Source: Lysobacteraceae bacterium
GTDB taxonomy: Bacteria > Pseudomonadota > Gammaproteobacteria > Xanthomonadales > Rhodanobacteraceae
Reading direction: 5' to 3'
Length of the DNA: 64,000 nucleotides
NCBI GenBank assembly: GCA_004143945.1
Contig: SEHB01000002.1
Coordinates: 558,001 to 622,000 of the forward strand
In this document: in pieces, positions 9,302 through 19,524 of the stretch
Numbering within the stretch: the first letter of the stretch is position 1
How the letters are laid out: each line of letters starts with the position of its first letter
The notes under the pieces: model-generated
What the model saw: only the letters and a program-made list of their open reading frames with translations
Database searches by the model: none
What the model was told of the DNA's origin: nothing
Position numbers and translations under genes: made by a program

Positions 9302-10858
9302 GTGGCTGCAATGACACCGGATGTGGCGATTCTCGGCGGCGGCCTCGCCGGGCTCACGCTCGCACTGCAACTCAAGCGCGCCTGGCCGCAGCTGTCGATC
9401 CTCGTGATCGAGCGCCGGCGCCACCCGCTCGCGGCGGCCGCGCACAAGGTCGGCGAGTCGACAGTCGAGATCGGCGCGGACTATTTCGACAACGTGCTCG
9501 GGCTCAAGGCCCACCTCGACACCGCGCACATCCGCAAGTTCGGGCTGCGCTACTTCTTCTCCGAAGGGCGCGACGACATCGAGAACGTGACCGAACTCGG
9601 CGTCAGCCGCTTCCTGCCCGCGCCGAGCTACCAGCTCGACCGTGGCATCTTCGAGAACTTCCTCGGCGATGAAGCGCGCCGGCAGGGCATCGACTTCCGC
9701 GACGGTGCGGTGGTCAAGGGCTTCGACGTCGGCGAACACGGCGCGTTGCATTCGCTGCGCTTCACCGACGACGCGGGCGAGCACACGGCGCAGGCGCGCT
9801 GGCTCATGGATGCGTCGGGCCGCTCGGCGCTGCTGCGCCGCCGCTTCGAGCTCACGCGAGACAACGGCCACCATGCGAACGCGGTGTGGTTCCGCCTCGA
9901 CACGCGCATCGACATGGACCAGTGGAGCGACGACGCCGAATGGCGCGGGCGTTGCGAAGCCGGGCGCTGGCAGTCGACCAACCATTACCTCGGCCCGGGC
10001 TACTGGGCCTGGCTGATCCCGCTCGGCTCGGGCGCACATTCGGTCGGCATCGTCTGTGACGCGGGCATGCATCCGCTCGAAGGCATGAAGGACTTCGAGC
10101 GCTCGCTCGACTGGCTCGACCGCTTCCAGCCGACGGTCGGGCGGGCGTGCCGCGCCGAGCGCGACACGCTGCTCGACTTCATGTTCCTGCGCCACTATTC
10201 GCACGGCTGCGCGCGTGTGTTCTCGGCCGACCGCTGGGCGATCACGGGCGAGGCCGGCGTGTTCCTCGATCCGTTCTATTCCCCGGGCAGCGACTTCATC
10301 GGGATCTCCAACACCTACATCACCGCGCTGGTCGGGCACGACCTCGCGGGCACGAGCATCGCGCCGTATGCGCACTTCTACGAGCAGCTCTATCTCTCGT
10401 TCTACGAAAGCACGCTCGCGCTGTTCCGCAACCAGTACCCCTTGTTCGGCAACCAGCGCGTGCTGCCGGTCAAGGTGATCTGGGACTACGCGTACTACTG
10501 GGGCATCCTGTGCCAGCTCGTGTTCCAGCAGCGCCTGACCGACCTCGCGCTGCTCGGCGAACTGCGCCCGCAGCTCGAGCGCGCGCGCGAGCTCAACCTG
10601 CAGGTGCAGGCGACGCTGCGCGAGTGGGACCGCGCCGAGCCGCCGGGACGCAGCGAGCGGCGCATGCTCGACCAGTGCTCGCTGCCGTGGTTCGCCGAGC
10701 TCAACGCGACGCTGCACGACACGCTCGACGATGCGCAGCTGCGCGAACGCCTGCGCGCGAACGTCGTGATGCTCGAACAGCTGGCGACGACGATCTCGGC
10801 GCGCGCGGCCGGATCGAACGCGCCCGCGAGCGGTGCGATCTCGCTGTTCGCGGCCTAG
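9302..10858 (+). CDS. FAD-dependent oxidoreductase / flavin-dependent halogenase-like protein
   Basis: A 518-residue flavoprotein with an N-terminal FAD Rossmann motif (GGGLAGLTLAL), a KVGESTVEIG segment as in halogenases, and GYWAWLIPLGSG. The last matches the WxWxIP signature of flavin-dependent halogenases. A second FAD motif region, ITGEAGVFLDPFYSPGSD, follows. GTG 9302 was chosen because GGGAG lies 5 bases upstream; an ATG at 9311 is possible. Xanthomonadins are brominated arylpolyenes, so a phenol or aryl halogenase would fit the context. The C-terminal third (about residues 340-518) is long and helical. Halogenating activity is an inference; an oxidase or hydroxylase role cannot be excluded. 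Confidence 0.8.
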   Translation: MAAMTPDVAILGGGLAGLTLALQLKRAWPQLSILVIERRRHPLAAAAHKVGESTVEIGADYFDNVLGLKAHLDTAHIRKFGLRYFFSEGRDDIENVTELGVSRFLPAPSYQLDRGIFENFLGDEARRQGIDFRDGAVVKGFDVGEHGALHSLRFTDDAGEHTAQARWLMDASGRSALLRRRFELTRDNGHHANAVWFRLDTRIDMDQWSDDAEWRGRCEAGRWQSTNHYLGPGYWAWLIPLGSGAHSVGIVCDAGMHPLEGMKDFERSLDWLDRFQPTVGRACRAERDTLLDFMFLRHYSHGCARVFSADRWAITGEAGVFLDPFYSPGSDFIGISNTYITALVGHDLAGTSIAPYAHFYEQLYLSFYESTLALFRNQYPLFGNQRVLPVKVIWDYAYYWGILCQLVFQQRLTDLALLGELRPQLERARELNLQVQATLREWDRAEPPGRSERRMLDQCSLPWFAELNATLHDTLDDAQLRERLRANVVMLEQLATTISARAAGSNAPASGAISLFAA

Positions 10859-10879
10859 GGCCGACCTCGCCCCCGACCG

Positions 10880-10971
10880 TCGGAGCCCACCCTGTGGGCG
10901 ATCCGCGCAGGAAACCGACTGCGCGACGGCTTTCGATTCGGCGCGATCGCGCACGAGGTGCGCTCCTGCAC
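10880..10971. repeat. REPIN-like palindromic repeat, family B (single copy)
   Basis: The left arm is ggagcccaccctgtgggcga and the right arm is gcgcacgaggtgcgctcctg, in inverted orientation around about 50 bp. The same element occurs at 33701-33905 (two copies) and as a five-unit array at 47349-47879. It fills the gap between the convergent halogenase-like and fabG-like genes. Confidence 0.8.
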
Positions 10972-10999
10972 GACGGAAACGCGCGCACCGTCCGGCGCG

Positions 11000-11722
11000 C
11001 TACGCCATCCCGCCGTTGACGCCGATCACCTGGCCGTTGACGTACGACGCCGCGTCCGAGCACAGGAACCGCACGAGCGCCGCGACTTCATCGGGCGTGC
11101 CCGCGCGGCCCGCAGGCACGATCGTCTTGACCTGCGCTTCGTCGAAACTCGCGTCCGCCATGCGGCCTGCGATCACGCCGGGCGCGACGACGTTGACGGT
11201 GATCCCGCGCGAGGCCATCTCGCGCGCAAGCGAGCGGCTCGCGCCGTGCAGCGCGGACTTCGCGGCCGCGTAGTTGGCCTGGCCGCGGTTGCCGAGCACG
11301 GCCGCGACCGACGACACCGACACGATGCGTCCGAAGCGCCTGCGCGCCATCGGCAGCAGCAATGGCTGCGTCACGTGGAAGAAGCCGTGCAGCGACACGT
11401 CGATCACGCGCCGCCATTGTTCCTCGCGCATGCCCGCGAGCGGCGCGTCGTCGTGGATGCCCGCGTTGTGCACGAGCACCTCGATCGCGCCGGCTTCGAG
11501 CTCGGCCTCGAGCGCGGCGCGCGTCGCCGCGCCGTCGACGAGATCGAACGCGATCGCGCGCGCGCGGCCCCCCGCTGCATGGATCTGCGCGACGACCGCC
11601 TCGGCGCGCGCGATGCCCGCGTTCGCATGCACGAGCACCTCGCAGCCGTCCGTCGCGAGTGCGCGCGCGATCGCGCCGCCGATGTCGCCGCTGCCGCCCG
11701 TGACCAGTGCGCGTCGCTGCAT
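11000..11722 (-). CDS. 3-oxoacyl-ACP reductase (FabG-like short-chain dehydrogenase)
   Basis: A 240-residue SDR. The N-terminal cofactor loop is TGGSGDIGGAIA, the NAG motif is VLVHNAGIHDD, the Ser lies in RIVSVSSVAAV, the active-site Tyr/Lys in NYAAAKSAL, and VNVVAPGVI follows. The C-terminus is NGQVIGVNGGMA. It would reduce beta-ketoacyl-ACP with NADPH. The ATG at 11722 has a strong AAGGAGG-type site just upstream. It is the second gene of a two-gene unit behind the acyltransferase (37-bp gap) and converges on the ketosynthase operon. A duplicate FabG beside arylpolyene condensing enzymes is typical, and pathway use is inferred from that context. Confidence 0.9.
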   Translation of the reverse strand: MQRRALVTGGSGDIGGAIARALATDGCEVLVHANAGIARAEAVVAQIHAAGGRARAIAFDLVDGAATRAALEAELEAGAIEVLVHNAGIHDDAPLAGMREEQWRRVIDVSLHGFFHVTQPLLLPMARRRFGRIVSVSSVAAVLGNRGQANYAAAKSALHGASRSLAREMASRGITVNVVAPGVIAGRMADASFDEAQVKTIVPAGRAGTPDEVAALVRFLCSDAASYVNGQVIGVNGGMA

Positions 11723-11759
11723 GCCGTCCTCCTTCCGATCGCGCCGATGATCGGGGCTT

Positions 11760-12668
11760 TCAGCCAGGAAGTGAACCGGCCTGCGCGGGGACCGCATCTG
11801 CTGGCCAGCGCTTGTAGGTCCACTGGTACTGCGCAAACGCGAGCCGCACGCAGTCCTCGACGCCGCGATTGAGCGCGGCGCACGCGATCGCGACGTCCTC
11901 GTCCGCGATCTCCGACGGCGCGGGCACGAAGTGCAGTCGGTAACCCGCGCCGCGCGGCAGGCGCTCGGCAAACGCGAACAGCACGCTTGCGCCGGTGCGC
12001 CGCGCGAGTCGCGGCAACAGCACCATCGTCGCAGCCGGCACGCCGAAGAACGGCGCGAGCACGCCTTCGCCCTGGCGCGGTTTCTGGTCGGGCAGGATGC
12101 CGACCACGCCGCCCGCGGCGAGGCGCTTGTAGAGCGTGCGCACGCCGCTGCCCTCGGCGCGCACCTGCTCCACTTCGAGCGCGCCGCGTGCATGCACGAG
12201 CATCGGCTCGAGCCAGGGCTGGCGCGGCGGCCGGTACAGGATCGCGAGCGGCGTTCGCGCGGCGAGCCAGTAGTTCAGCAGCTCCCAGCAGCCGAGGTGC
12301 GGCGCCGCGATGATCAGCCCGTTGCCGCGCGCGAGCGCAGCCTCGAACAGCGCCTCGCCGCGCACTTCGCGAAGCTCCGCAAGCGCCGCCATCGGCCCGC
12401 GCCCCCAGACCAGCGCGACCTCGGCGGCCGACTTGCCGGTCTCGGCCAGCGCCTCGCGCGCGATCGCATGTCTCTTTTGGGTGCCTTGTTGCGTTAAAGC
12501 GATGGCGAGGTTGCGTTCAACGGTCCGTCGGGCGCGGCCACGCGCGAGCCAGAGCAGGCGCCCGATAGAGGCGCCGCCGGCGTGCAGGAGCCGCAACGGC
12601 AGGCGGCCGGCGAGCCTGAGGCAGCCCAGGAGCAGCCCGGCGCGCCATGACAGGGGAGGTAGGGGCAT
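11760..12668 (-). CDS. LpxL/HtrB-family lysophospholipid-type acyltransferase
   Basis: A 302-residue acyltransferase of the lipid A late-acyltransferase superfamily. An N-terminal hydrophobic segment is followed by the catalytic HX4E motif (APHLGCWELLNYW), the ILYRPPRQPWLEPML block and GILPDQKPRQGEGVLAPFFG. ATG 12668 was chosen; the in-frame sequence before it is low-complexity. Such proteins occur in arylpolyene/xanthomonadin clusters, where they may attach the polyene to a lipid carrier, but a lipid A role is equally possible from sequence alone. It is upstream partner of the fabG-like gene and divergent from dtd. Confidence 0.85.
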   Translation of the reverse strand: MPLPPLSWRAGLLLGCLRLAGRLPLRLLHAGGASIGRLLWLARGRARRTVERNLAIALTQQGTQKRHAIAREALAETGKSAAEVALVWGRGPMAALAELREVRGEALFEAALARGNGLIIAAPHLGCWELLNYWLAARTPLAILYRPPRQPWLEPMLVHARGALEVEQVRAEGSGVRTLYKRLAAGGVVGILPDQKPRQGEGVLAPFFGVPAATMVLLPRLARRTGASVLFAFAERLPRGAGYRLHFVPAPSEIADEDVAIACAALNRGVEDCVRLAFAQYQWTYKRWPADAVPAQAGSLPG

Positions 12669-12856
12669 GGCGGAAGTCGAGGAGTGTAGTGGCAGCCGCG
12701 GCCCGATCCGAGGCCGCCGCGCCGTGCACGGCACGGCGCCATGCGCGACCATAGCCGCTCCCGCCGCCGCCGGACATCCTCGATGCGATCGCCCTGCCGT
12801 TCCCGCCGACCCCGCACGCGCCGCGCGTTCGCCCTGTCGCGCGCCGGGCTTGTCCG

Positions 12857-13297
12857 GTGATCGCGCTGATCCAGCGCGTCACCGAGGCGAGCGTGGAGGT
12901 CGACGGCGAGGGAGTCGGTTCGATCGGGGCCGGACTGCTCGCGCTGGTCGGCGTGCAACCGGGAGATGGACCCGCGCAGGCTGGGCGGATGCTCGATCGC
13001 CTGCTCGGCTACCGCGTGTTCGCGGACGCCGAGGGCCGCATGAACCGTTCGCTCGCGGAGACGGGCGGCGGGCTGCTGCTGGTGTCGCAGTTCACGCTCG
13101 CGGCCGACACGCGCTCGGGCATGCGGCCGGGTTTCTCGACCGCGGCGCCCCCGGCCGAAGCCGAACGGCAGTTCAACCACCTGCTCGCGATCGCGCGGCA
13201 GCGCCATCCGAGGGTGGAAACCGGGCGTTTCGGCGCCCATATGAAGATTCGCCTCGTCAACGACGGACCCGTCACGTTCTGGCTCGAGGCGCGCTGA
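12857..13297 (+). CDS. dtd: D-aminoacyl-tRNA deacylase
   Basis: A 146-residue cytosolic proofreading enzyme that hydrolyses D-aminoacyl-tRNA. It starts [18 protein letters not shown] and carries the two active-site motifs: SQFTL within [20 protein letters not shown], and the Gly-cisPro loop NDGPVTFWL at the C-terminus. The start is GTG 12857. The length is exactly typical of the family. It is divergent from the acyltransferase and 186 bp upstream of rpoD, probably as a separate unit. Confidence 0.96.
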   Translation: MIALIQRVTEASVEVDGEGVGSIGAGLLALVGVQPGDGPAQAGRMLDRLLGYRVFADAEGRMNRSLAETGGGLLLVSQFTLAADTRSGMRPGFSTAAPPAEAERQFNHLLAIARQRHPRVETGRFGAHMKIRLVNDGPVTFWLEAR

Positions 13298-13483
13298 AGG
13301 CCGGGTCCCGGCCTTGCGGCATCCCACGGAAGGTAGGCCCCGCGTTGCAATTTGTCACGCCGGGGGCCACGCGATGATCTGTTCCTGCCCCGAATTACGC
13401 ATACATGGGTTCGGGGTCCACGGCTGCTCTTGACGCGGCTCCTATACTTTCCTTCCTTTGCCGTATCGCTACCCGGAAACCAC

Positions 13484-15334
<1,851 letters not shown>

Positions 15335-15357
15335 CGACCAAGCGCAATGCCTTCGTG

Positions 15358-15385
15358 GAAACGCCCGCCTCGCGCGGGCGTTTTC
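15358..15385 (+). terminator. Rho-independent terminator of rpoD
   Basis: A perfect 10-bp stem aaacgcccgc / gcgggcgttt with a 5-base loop (ctcgc) ends in a T-run (ttttc). It lies 24 bp after the rpoD stop codon. Confidence 0.85.
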
Positions 15386-15398
15386 ATGTCCACGCCAG

Positions 15399-15590
15399 GA
15401 TCAAGAGCGCCCCCTTCTGCCGCTTCGCGGCATCTTCCCCCGCGAGCGGGGGGAGCAGCAGCAGGCAGCCCGGATTCTCCCGCGGCCATTTCCTTCTCCA
15501 GCGTGTGCGCGCCGGCGGAGCCGGCTCTTCCCCTTCTCCCGCGTGCGGGAGAAGGTGCCCCGCAGGGGCGGAAGAGGGCCGCTCTTGATC
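15399..15590. repeat. MITE-like element with perfect 11-bp terminal inverted repeats
   Basis: The 192-bp stretch starts gatcaagagcg and ends cgctcttgatc, exact inverse complements. The ends stay imperfectly complementary for about 20 further bases (cccccttctgcc against ggcggaagaggg). Inside are two more hairpins, one around cccccgcgagcggggg and one around cttctcccgcgtgcgggaga. There is no coding capacity of note. It lies between the rpoD terminator and the SnoaL-like gene. A target-site duplication is not obvious. Confidence 0.65.
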
Positions 15591-15618
15591 TTCGCGCGAA
15601 CCCCTCACAGCGCTCGCG

Positions 15619-15987
15619 TCAGATCGCGTAGAAGAACTGCTCGCGCACGATCTTCCCGTCGCGCACCTCGTACACGCAGATCTCGCTGCTCGCCACGCGC
15701 CCGCGATCGCGGTAGGTCGCATCGATCCCCATCGCGAGGCTGAACCAGCCATCCGCGATCACCGGATCGCTGACGCTGCCGTCATGCACCTCAACGAGGT
15801 TCTCGGCCCAGCGCCGCCCCTTCTCGCGGATCGCCTCGATCCCGTGCGCGTCGCCGAGCGCGCCCTCGGGCAATCCCGCCATCTCGATGCTGACCGCGTC
15901 GCTTGCATACAACTCGTCCTGCGCCTGCTCGTACCGGCCCTCGCGACACAGCTCGACCAACCGCGCTGCCACCTGTTCGATCGTCAT
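15619..15987 (-). CDS. SnoaL-like / NTF2-fold protein
   Basis: A 122-residue single-domain protein with the NTF2-like pattern: N-terminal helices (ARLVELCREGRYEQA), an ELYASDAVSIE segment, GIEAIREKGRRW, and a C-terminal strand pair ICVYEVRDGKIVREQFFY. The family contains polyketide cyclases, isomerases and many small-ligand binding proteins; no specific reaction can be assigned. ATG 15987 has a CAGGAG site upstream. It stands alone, with repeats on both sides. Confidence 0.75.
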   Translation of the reverse strand: MTIEQVAARLVELCREGRYEQAQDELYASDAVSIEMAGLPEGALGDAHGIEAIREKGRRWAENLVEVHDGSVSDPVIADGWFSLAMGIDATYRDRGRVASSEICVYEVRDGKIVREQFFYAI

Positions 15988-16072
15988 CGCATGCTCCTGC
16001 TGGAAGAAGTCGCCATCCTCCCACCCGCGACTGACACCGTGGTGTCAGCAGCCGCGCGGCCGCATCCCTGAG

Positions 16073-16586
16073 CCGTTCGCCCAGAGCGCAGGCCGAAGGC
16101 CCAAGTCGAAGGGCCAGTTCGCGACGACGCCTCGTCGAGGCGCTTCGACTCCGCGCCCTGCGGTCGCTGCGCTCAGCGCGAACGGCTTCTCTCAATCCGT
16201 CCTGCTTCCCATCCGTTCGCCCTGAGCGCAGGCCGAAGGCCGAAGTCGAAGGGCCAGATCGCGCGGACACGTCGCCAGGCGCTTCGACTCCGCGACTTGC
16301 GGTCGCTGCGCTCAGCGCGAACGGTTCCTCTCAATCCGTCCTGCTTCCCATCCGTTCGCCCTGAGCGCAGGCCGAAGGCCGAAGTCGAAGGGCTAGATCG
16401 CGCGGACACGTCGCCAGGCGCTTCGACTCCGCGACCTGCAGTCGCTGCGCCCAGCGCGAACAGTGTTGCTCCCAATCCGTTCGCCCTGAGCGCAGGCCAA
16501 AGGCCGAAGTCGAAGGGCCAGTTCGCGACGACACCTCATCCGTCCCCACTCCGCGACCCGCGGCCGCTGCACTCAGTGCGAACAGG
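16073..16586. repeat. Tandem array of four family A palindromic repeats
   Basis: Four units start near 16073, 16213, 16352 and 16477 (spacing 140, 139 and 125 bp). Each has the ccgttcgccctgagcgcagg arm and the inverted cttcgactccgcg to gctcagcgcgaac arm. The link between units (about tctcaatccgtcctgcttcccat) is itself repeated. The last unit is degenerate. The array occupies most of the 700-bp gap before the delta-60-repeat gene. Confidence 0.85.
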
Positions 16587-16689
16587 TGGCGTTCCATACG
16601 CCACCGTACGAATGCGCCCGTTCGCCCCATGCGTACAATCGGGCGCTCCCCGCGCGCGCCAGCGCGCATCCGAACCGAGGAGCCCCTGC

Positions 16690-18168
16690 ATGCGATTCCG
16701 CGACCCCGCCCGTTTCTTCCCCGCGCGAGCGCTCCTCCTGGCAGCCGGCGTCACGCTGTCGGGCAGCCTGCCCGTGCATGCGGCGACGCCGCAGGCTCCA
16801 CGCGGCGGCGTCGGCGAGTCGATCGGCTCCGACCTCGTGCTCGATCGCGCCTTCGGCGAGGACGGACTGATCGCGGTCAGCTACAACGACGGCGCGGACA
16901 TCCTCGATGAAGCCGTCCGCGTCGCCGCGGCCGACGCCGGCGGCTACTGGCTCGTCGGTTTCCACCGCACGGCGGCAACCGGCGACCAGATCGCAATCTC
17001 GAAGTTCGACGCCGACGGCCAGCCCGACCTGGCCTATGGCGACGGCGGCCGCACGCTGTCGCCGACCGAGGCCGACTTCCTCAACGACGCGATCCTCGTC
17101 GGCGATCGCTTCTATGTCACCGGCATGCACCTCGTCACCTCGTCCGGCCCCGGCATCATGGCGGTCGGTTGCGCGATGCTCGACGGCACGCCGTGCGAAG
17201 GCTTCGGCGACGAAGGCAACGTGCTGGTCGAGGTGAACCTGCCCGGACTCACGAGCGAGTCGCGTCGCGTCGTGCATCGCGATGGCGCGCTCTACGTGCT
17301 CGGCAACACCGAGTACGGCAACGGCGGCACCGCGCTCGCGATCGCGAAGCTCGACGCGCAGAGCGGCGCGCTCGATCCTGCGTTCGGCGACGGCAGCGCG
17401 CCGATCGACGGCGCCGTCGTGATCGATCTCGACGTCGTGCCCGACGGTTACGACTTCGCCTATGCGGGCGCGTTCGCGACGAATGGCAACCTGCTCGTCG
17501 GCGGCTCCGCGCAGGACGGAAACAGCCAGGGAAGCGACGGCTTCGTGCTCGCACTCGATCCGGCGACCGGTGCACCCGACACCGCGTTCGGCGAGAACGG
17601 CTATGCCTGGTTCACCGCGAACACCGGCGTCCACTTCGACCGCTTCGAGGTGCGCGCGCTGCACGTGTTCGACGACGGCCGCATCCTCGTCGGCGGCAAT
17701 GCGCACCTCGACGACGAGTTCTTCAATTCGCTGACGCGCGTGCTGCTCGCCTCGATCGAGCCCGACGGCACGCCGACCACGGGCTTCGGCGTCGGCGGCA
17801 TCGTGCGCACCGAAGTCGGCATCAACGTCGAGGTGCTGGACATGGTCGTTCGACCGAATGGCGACATCGTCCTCGGCTCGATGTCGAGCGGACTCTTCCC
17901 GAACCCGTACACGCAGGCGCAGCAGCAGTCGATCCTGCAGTTCGACGCGAACGGCAATGGCCCGACCGCGACGATCTCGCTCGAGTACCCGACCGCCGGC
18001 GACTTCGCCGCGCAAGGCCGCCCGACCGCGCTGCTCGTCGACGCCGAAGACCGCGTGCTCGTCGCCGGCGCACGCCTCTGGGAATTCGTGTTCCCGCTCC
18101 CCGACGCCGACCACACGCTCGCGCGGCTCGTGCGCGACGGCGTGTTCGCGGATGGGTTCGATCCCTGA
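16690..18168 (+). CDS. Secreted delta-60-repeat protein with C-terminal FADGFD motif
   Basis: A 492-residue exported protein. The signal peptide occupies about residues 1-34 (ARALLLAAGVTLSGSLPVHA). The mature part is built of delta-60-type repeats: units contain D-x-x-FG-x-x-G (DRAFGEDGL, DLAYGDGG, DPAFGDGS, DTAFGENGY, GFGVGG) followed by strands such as GRILVGGN and DRVLVAGA. This suggests a beta-propeller-like fold of the kind annotated in cell-surface proteins. It ends VFADGFDP, a short C-terminal motif also seen in the 62889-64000 protein. The ATG is preceded by GAGGAG with a 7-base spacer. Function unknown. Confidence 0.8.
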   Translation: MRFRDPARFFPARALLLAAGVTLSGSLPVHAATPQAPRGGVGESIGSDLVLDRAFGEDGLIAVSYNDGADILDEAVRVAAADAGGYWLVGFHRTAATGDQIAISKFDADGQPDLAYGDGGRTLSPTEADFLNDAILVGDRFYVTGMHLVTSSGPGIMAVGCAMLDGTPCEGFGDEGNVLVEVNLPGLTSESRRVVHRDGALYVLGNTEYGNGGTALAIAKLDAQSGALDPAFGDGSAPIDGAVVIDLDVVPDGYDFAYAGAFATNGNLLVGGSAQDGNSQGSDGFVLALDPATGAPDTAFGENGYAWFTANTGVHFDRFEVRALHVFDDGRILVGGNAHLDDEFFNSLTRVLLASIEPDGTPTTGFGVGGIVRTEVGINVEVLDMVVRPNGDIVLGSMSSGLFPNPYTQAQQQSILQFDANGNGPTATISLEYPTAGDFAAQGRPTALLVDAEDRVLVAGARLWEFVFPLPDADHTLARLVRDGVFADGFDP

Positions 18169-18226
18169 TACGCGTCGTGCCGACGAAGCCGCAGGCATCA
18201 CGCCTGCGGCATAATCGCGGCGATGC

Positions 18227-18302
18227 GGGCCTATAGCTCAATGGTCAGAGCAGGGGACTCATAATCCCTTGGTTCCAGGTTCGAGTCCTGGTGGGCCCAC
18301 CA
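18227..18302 (+). tRNA. tRNA with CAT anticodon (elongator Met or Ile2), CCA encoded
   Basis: A 76-nt cloverleaf. The acceptor stem gggccta pairs with tgggccc, the D stem is gctc/gagc, the anticodon stem gggga/tccct has loop ctcataa (anticodon CAT at 18260-18262), the T stem is ccagg/cctgg with loop ttcgagt, and the 3' end is ACCA. It is not an initiator: position 1-72 is a G-C pair and the anticodon stem lacks three consecutive G-C pairs next to the loop. Whether it is tRNA-Met or the lysidine-modified tRNA-Ile2 cannot be decided by eye; the ttggtt variable loop leans towards Ile2. A 9-bp hairpin (gccgcaggc/gcctgcggc) lies at 18188-18210. Confidence 0.93.
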
Positions 18303-18361
18303 CGAAGCGCATCGACGTGATCGCCCGGCCACGCTCTGTCGATGCGCGCTCGCGCGCTCAT

Positions 18362-18524
18362 TCCTACGGCGGAGAATCTCCACCCGGGCACTGCAGCGAC
18401 GGCGCAATGGTGCATCGCTCGGCTGCGACATCGATGGTCGCTTAAAACGGGATCTGCTCGCGTCCGGATTCGAGCGTGGCGTCGACGCCGCGCGGATGCG
18501 GCCAACGGAGAGGTTACCAAGGGC
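18362..18524 (-). pseudogene. Decayed duplicate of the 3' end of the 19525-20502 gene
   Basis: About 163 bp align colinearly with 19527-19690, the last 55 codons of the secreted-protein gene on the same strand. Shared blocks include cacccgggcactgcagcgac, gggatctgctcg and ccggattcgagcgtggcgtc. In the copy a base is lost near 18497 (frameshift), and the codons corresponding to Pro-Phe-His read ccg ttt taa, a premature stop. No promoter or start is retained. It lies between the tRNA and the RIO kinase gene and fills most of the 330-bp gap. Confidence 0.8.
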
Positions 18525-18632
18525 CGAATTGATACGTCGCCCGGGCCACTCGGATGCGCGACGCGCGTGCGCGCTATCATGAGCGGTTGCGCGCATCCGG
18601 ATGCACGCACGCCCATCACCGGCCGGAGCGCC

Positions 18633-19490
18633 ATGAAGACACCACGCGGCCTGCAGGCGCTCATCGATGATGGCGTCATCGATGAAGTCATCCGTCCACT
18701 CAAGAGCGGCAAGGAAGCGGCGGTGTACGTCGTGCGTGCGGGTGGCGAGATCCGCTGCGCCAAGGTGTACAAGGACCTGCGTCAGCGCAGCTTCCAGGCG
18801 CGCGCACAGTACCAGGAGGGCCGCAAGGTGCGCGGTAGCCGCGAGGCGCGCGCGATGGCCAAGAGCACGCACTACGGCCGCAGGCAGCAGGAAGCGGTGT
18901 GGAAGAACACCGAAGTCGACGCGCTGTATCGACTCGCGGACGCCGGGGTGCGCGTGCCGCGGCCGCATGGTTTCTTCAATGGCGTGCTGGTGATGGAGCT
19001 GGTGACCGATGCGGACGGGCGCTGTGCGCCCCGCCTGGGTGAGGTGGAGCTGTCGCCCGAACGTGCGCGCGAGTACCACGCGATCCTCATCCGCCAGATT
19101 GTGCGCATGTTGTGTGTCGGCCTGGTCCACGGTGACCTGTCCGAGTACAACGTGCTGGTCGGCCCCGAAGGACCGGTGATCATCGACCTGCCACAGGCGG
19201 TCGACGCGGCCGGCAACCACGGCGCGCTGGCGATGCTCGAGCGCGACGTCGCCAACATCGGCGAATGCCTCGCACGCTTCGCGCCCGAGCTGCGCGAGGG
19301 GCGCCACGCGCGCGAAATGTGGGCATTGTTCGAGGCCAGCGAACTGCGTCCGGAGAGCGTGCTCACGGGCGTATTCGACGATCCGGACACCGCGCCCGAC
19401 GTGCAGGCCGTGATGGAGGCCATCAACGACGCGCGCGCCGAGGCGCTGATCCGCCAGCAGGGACGCGAGGCCGCCGCGGCAGGCGAGTGA
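18633..19490 (+). CDS. RIO1-family atypical serine kinase
   Basis: A 285-residue RIO-type kinase of the bacterial PA4780-like group. The flexible-loop lysine region is GKEAAVYVVRAGG with CAKVYKD, the catalytic loop is HGDLSEYNVLV (Asp and Asn present), and the metal-binding segment is VIIDLPQAVD, where Asp is retained and Leu replaces the usual Phe. It is cytosolic. Bacterial RIO kinases lack firmly established substrates. ATG 18633 has GGAG about 6 bases upstream (ccggagcgcc). The gene sits between a pseudogene fragment and the parent gene of that fragment. Confidence 0.92.
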   Translation: MKTPRGLQALIDDGVIDEVIRPLKSGKEAAVYVVRAGGEIRCAKVYKDLRQRSFQARAQYQEGRKVRGSREARAMAKSTHYGRRQQEAVWKNTEVDALYRLADAGVRVPRPHGFFNGVLVMELVTDADGRCAPRLGEVELSPERAREYHAILIRQIVRMLCVGLVHGDLSEYNVLVGPEGPVIIDLPQAVDAAGNHGALAMLERDVANIGECLARFAPELREGRHAREMWALFEASELRPESVLTGVFDDPDTAPDVQAVMEAINDARAEALIRQQGREAAAAGE

Positions 19491-19524
19491 GTGGCCAGCG
19501 TCGCGACGCGCCGCGCGCGCCTGC

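Noticed and set aside
7940-10954. A 1004-codon open frame antisense to the antiporter and halogenase-like genes
   Set aside because: Arg/Ala/Glu-rich composition without domains; it mirrors the GC-rich third codon positions of the real genes on the other strand.
13428-13450. rpoD promoter formed by ttgacg and tatact
   Set aside because: The two boxes are only 7 bp apart, too close for a sigma-70 promoter; only the tatact may be used.
18188-18210. Hairpin gccgcaggc/gcctgcggc as terminator of the delta-60 gene
   Set aside because: No T-run follows; it lies just upstream of the tRNA and could equally belong to its promoter region, so it was not listed as a terminator.
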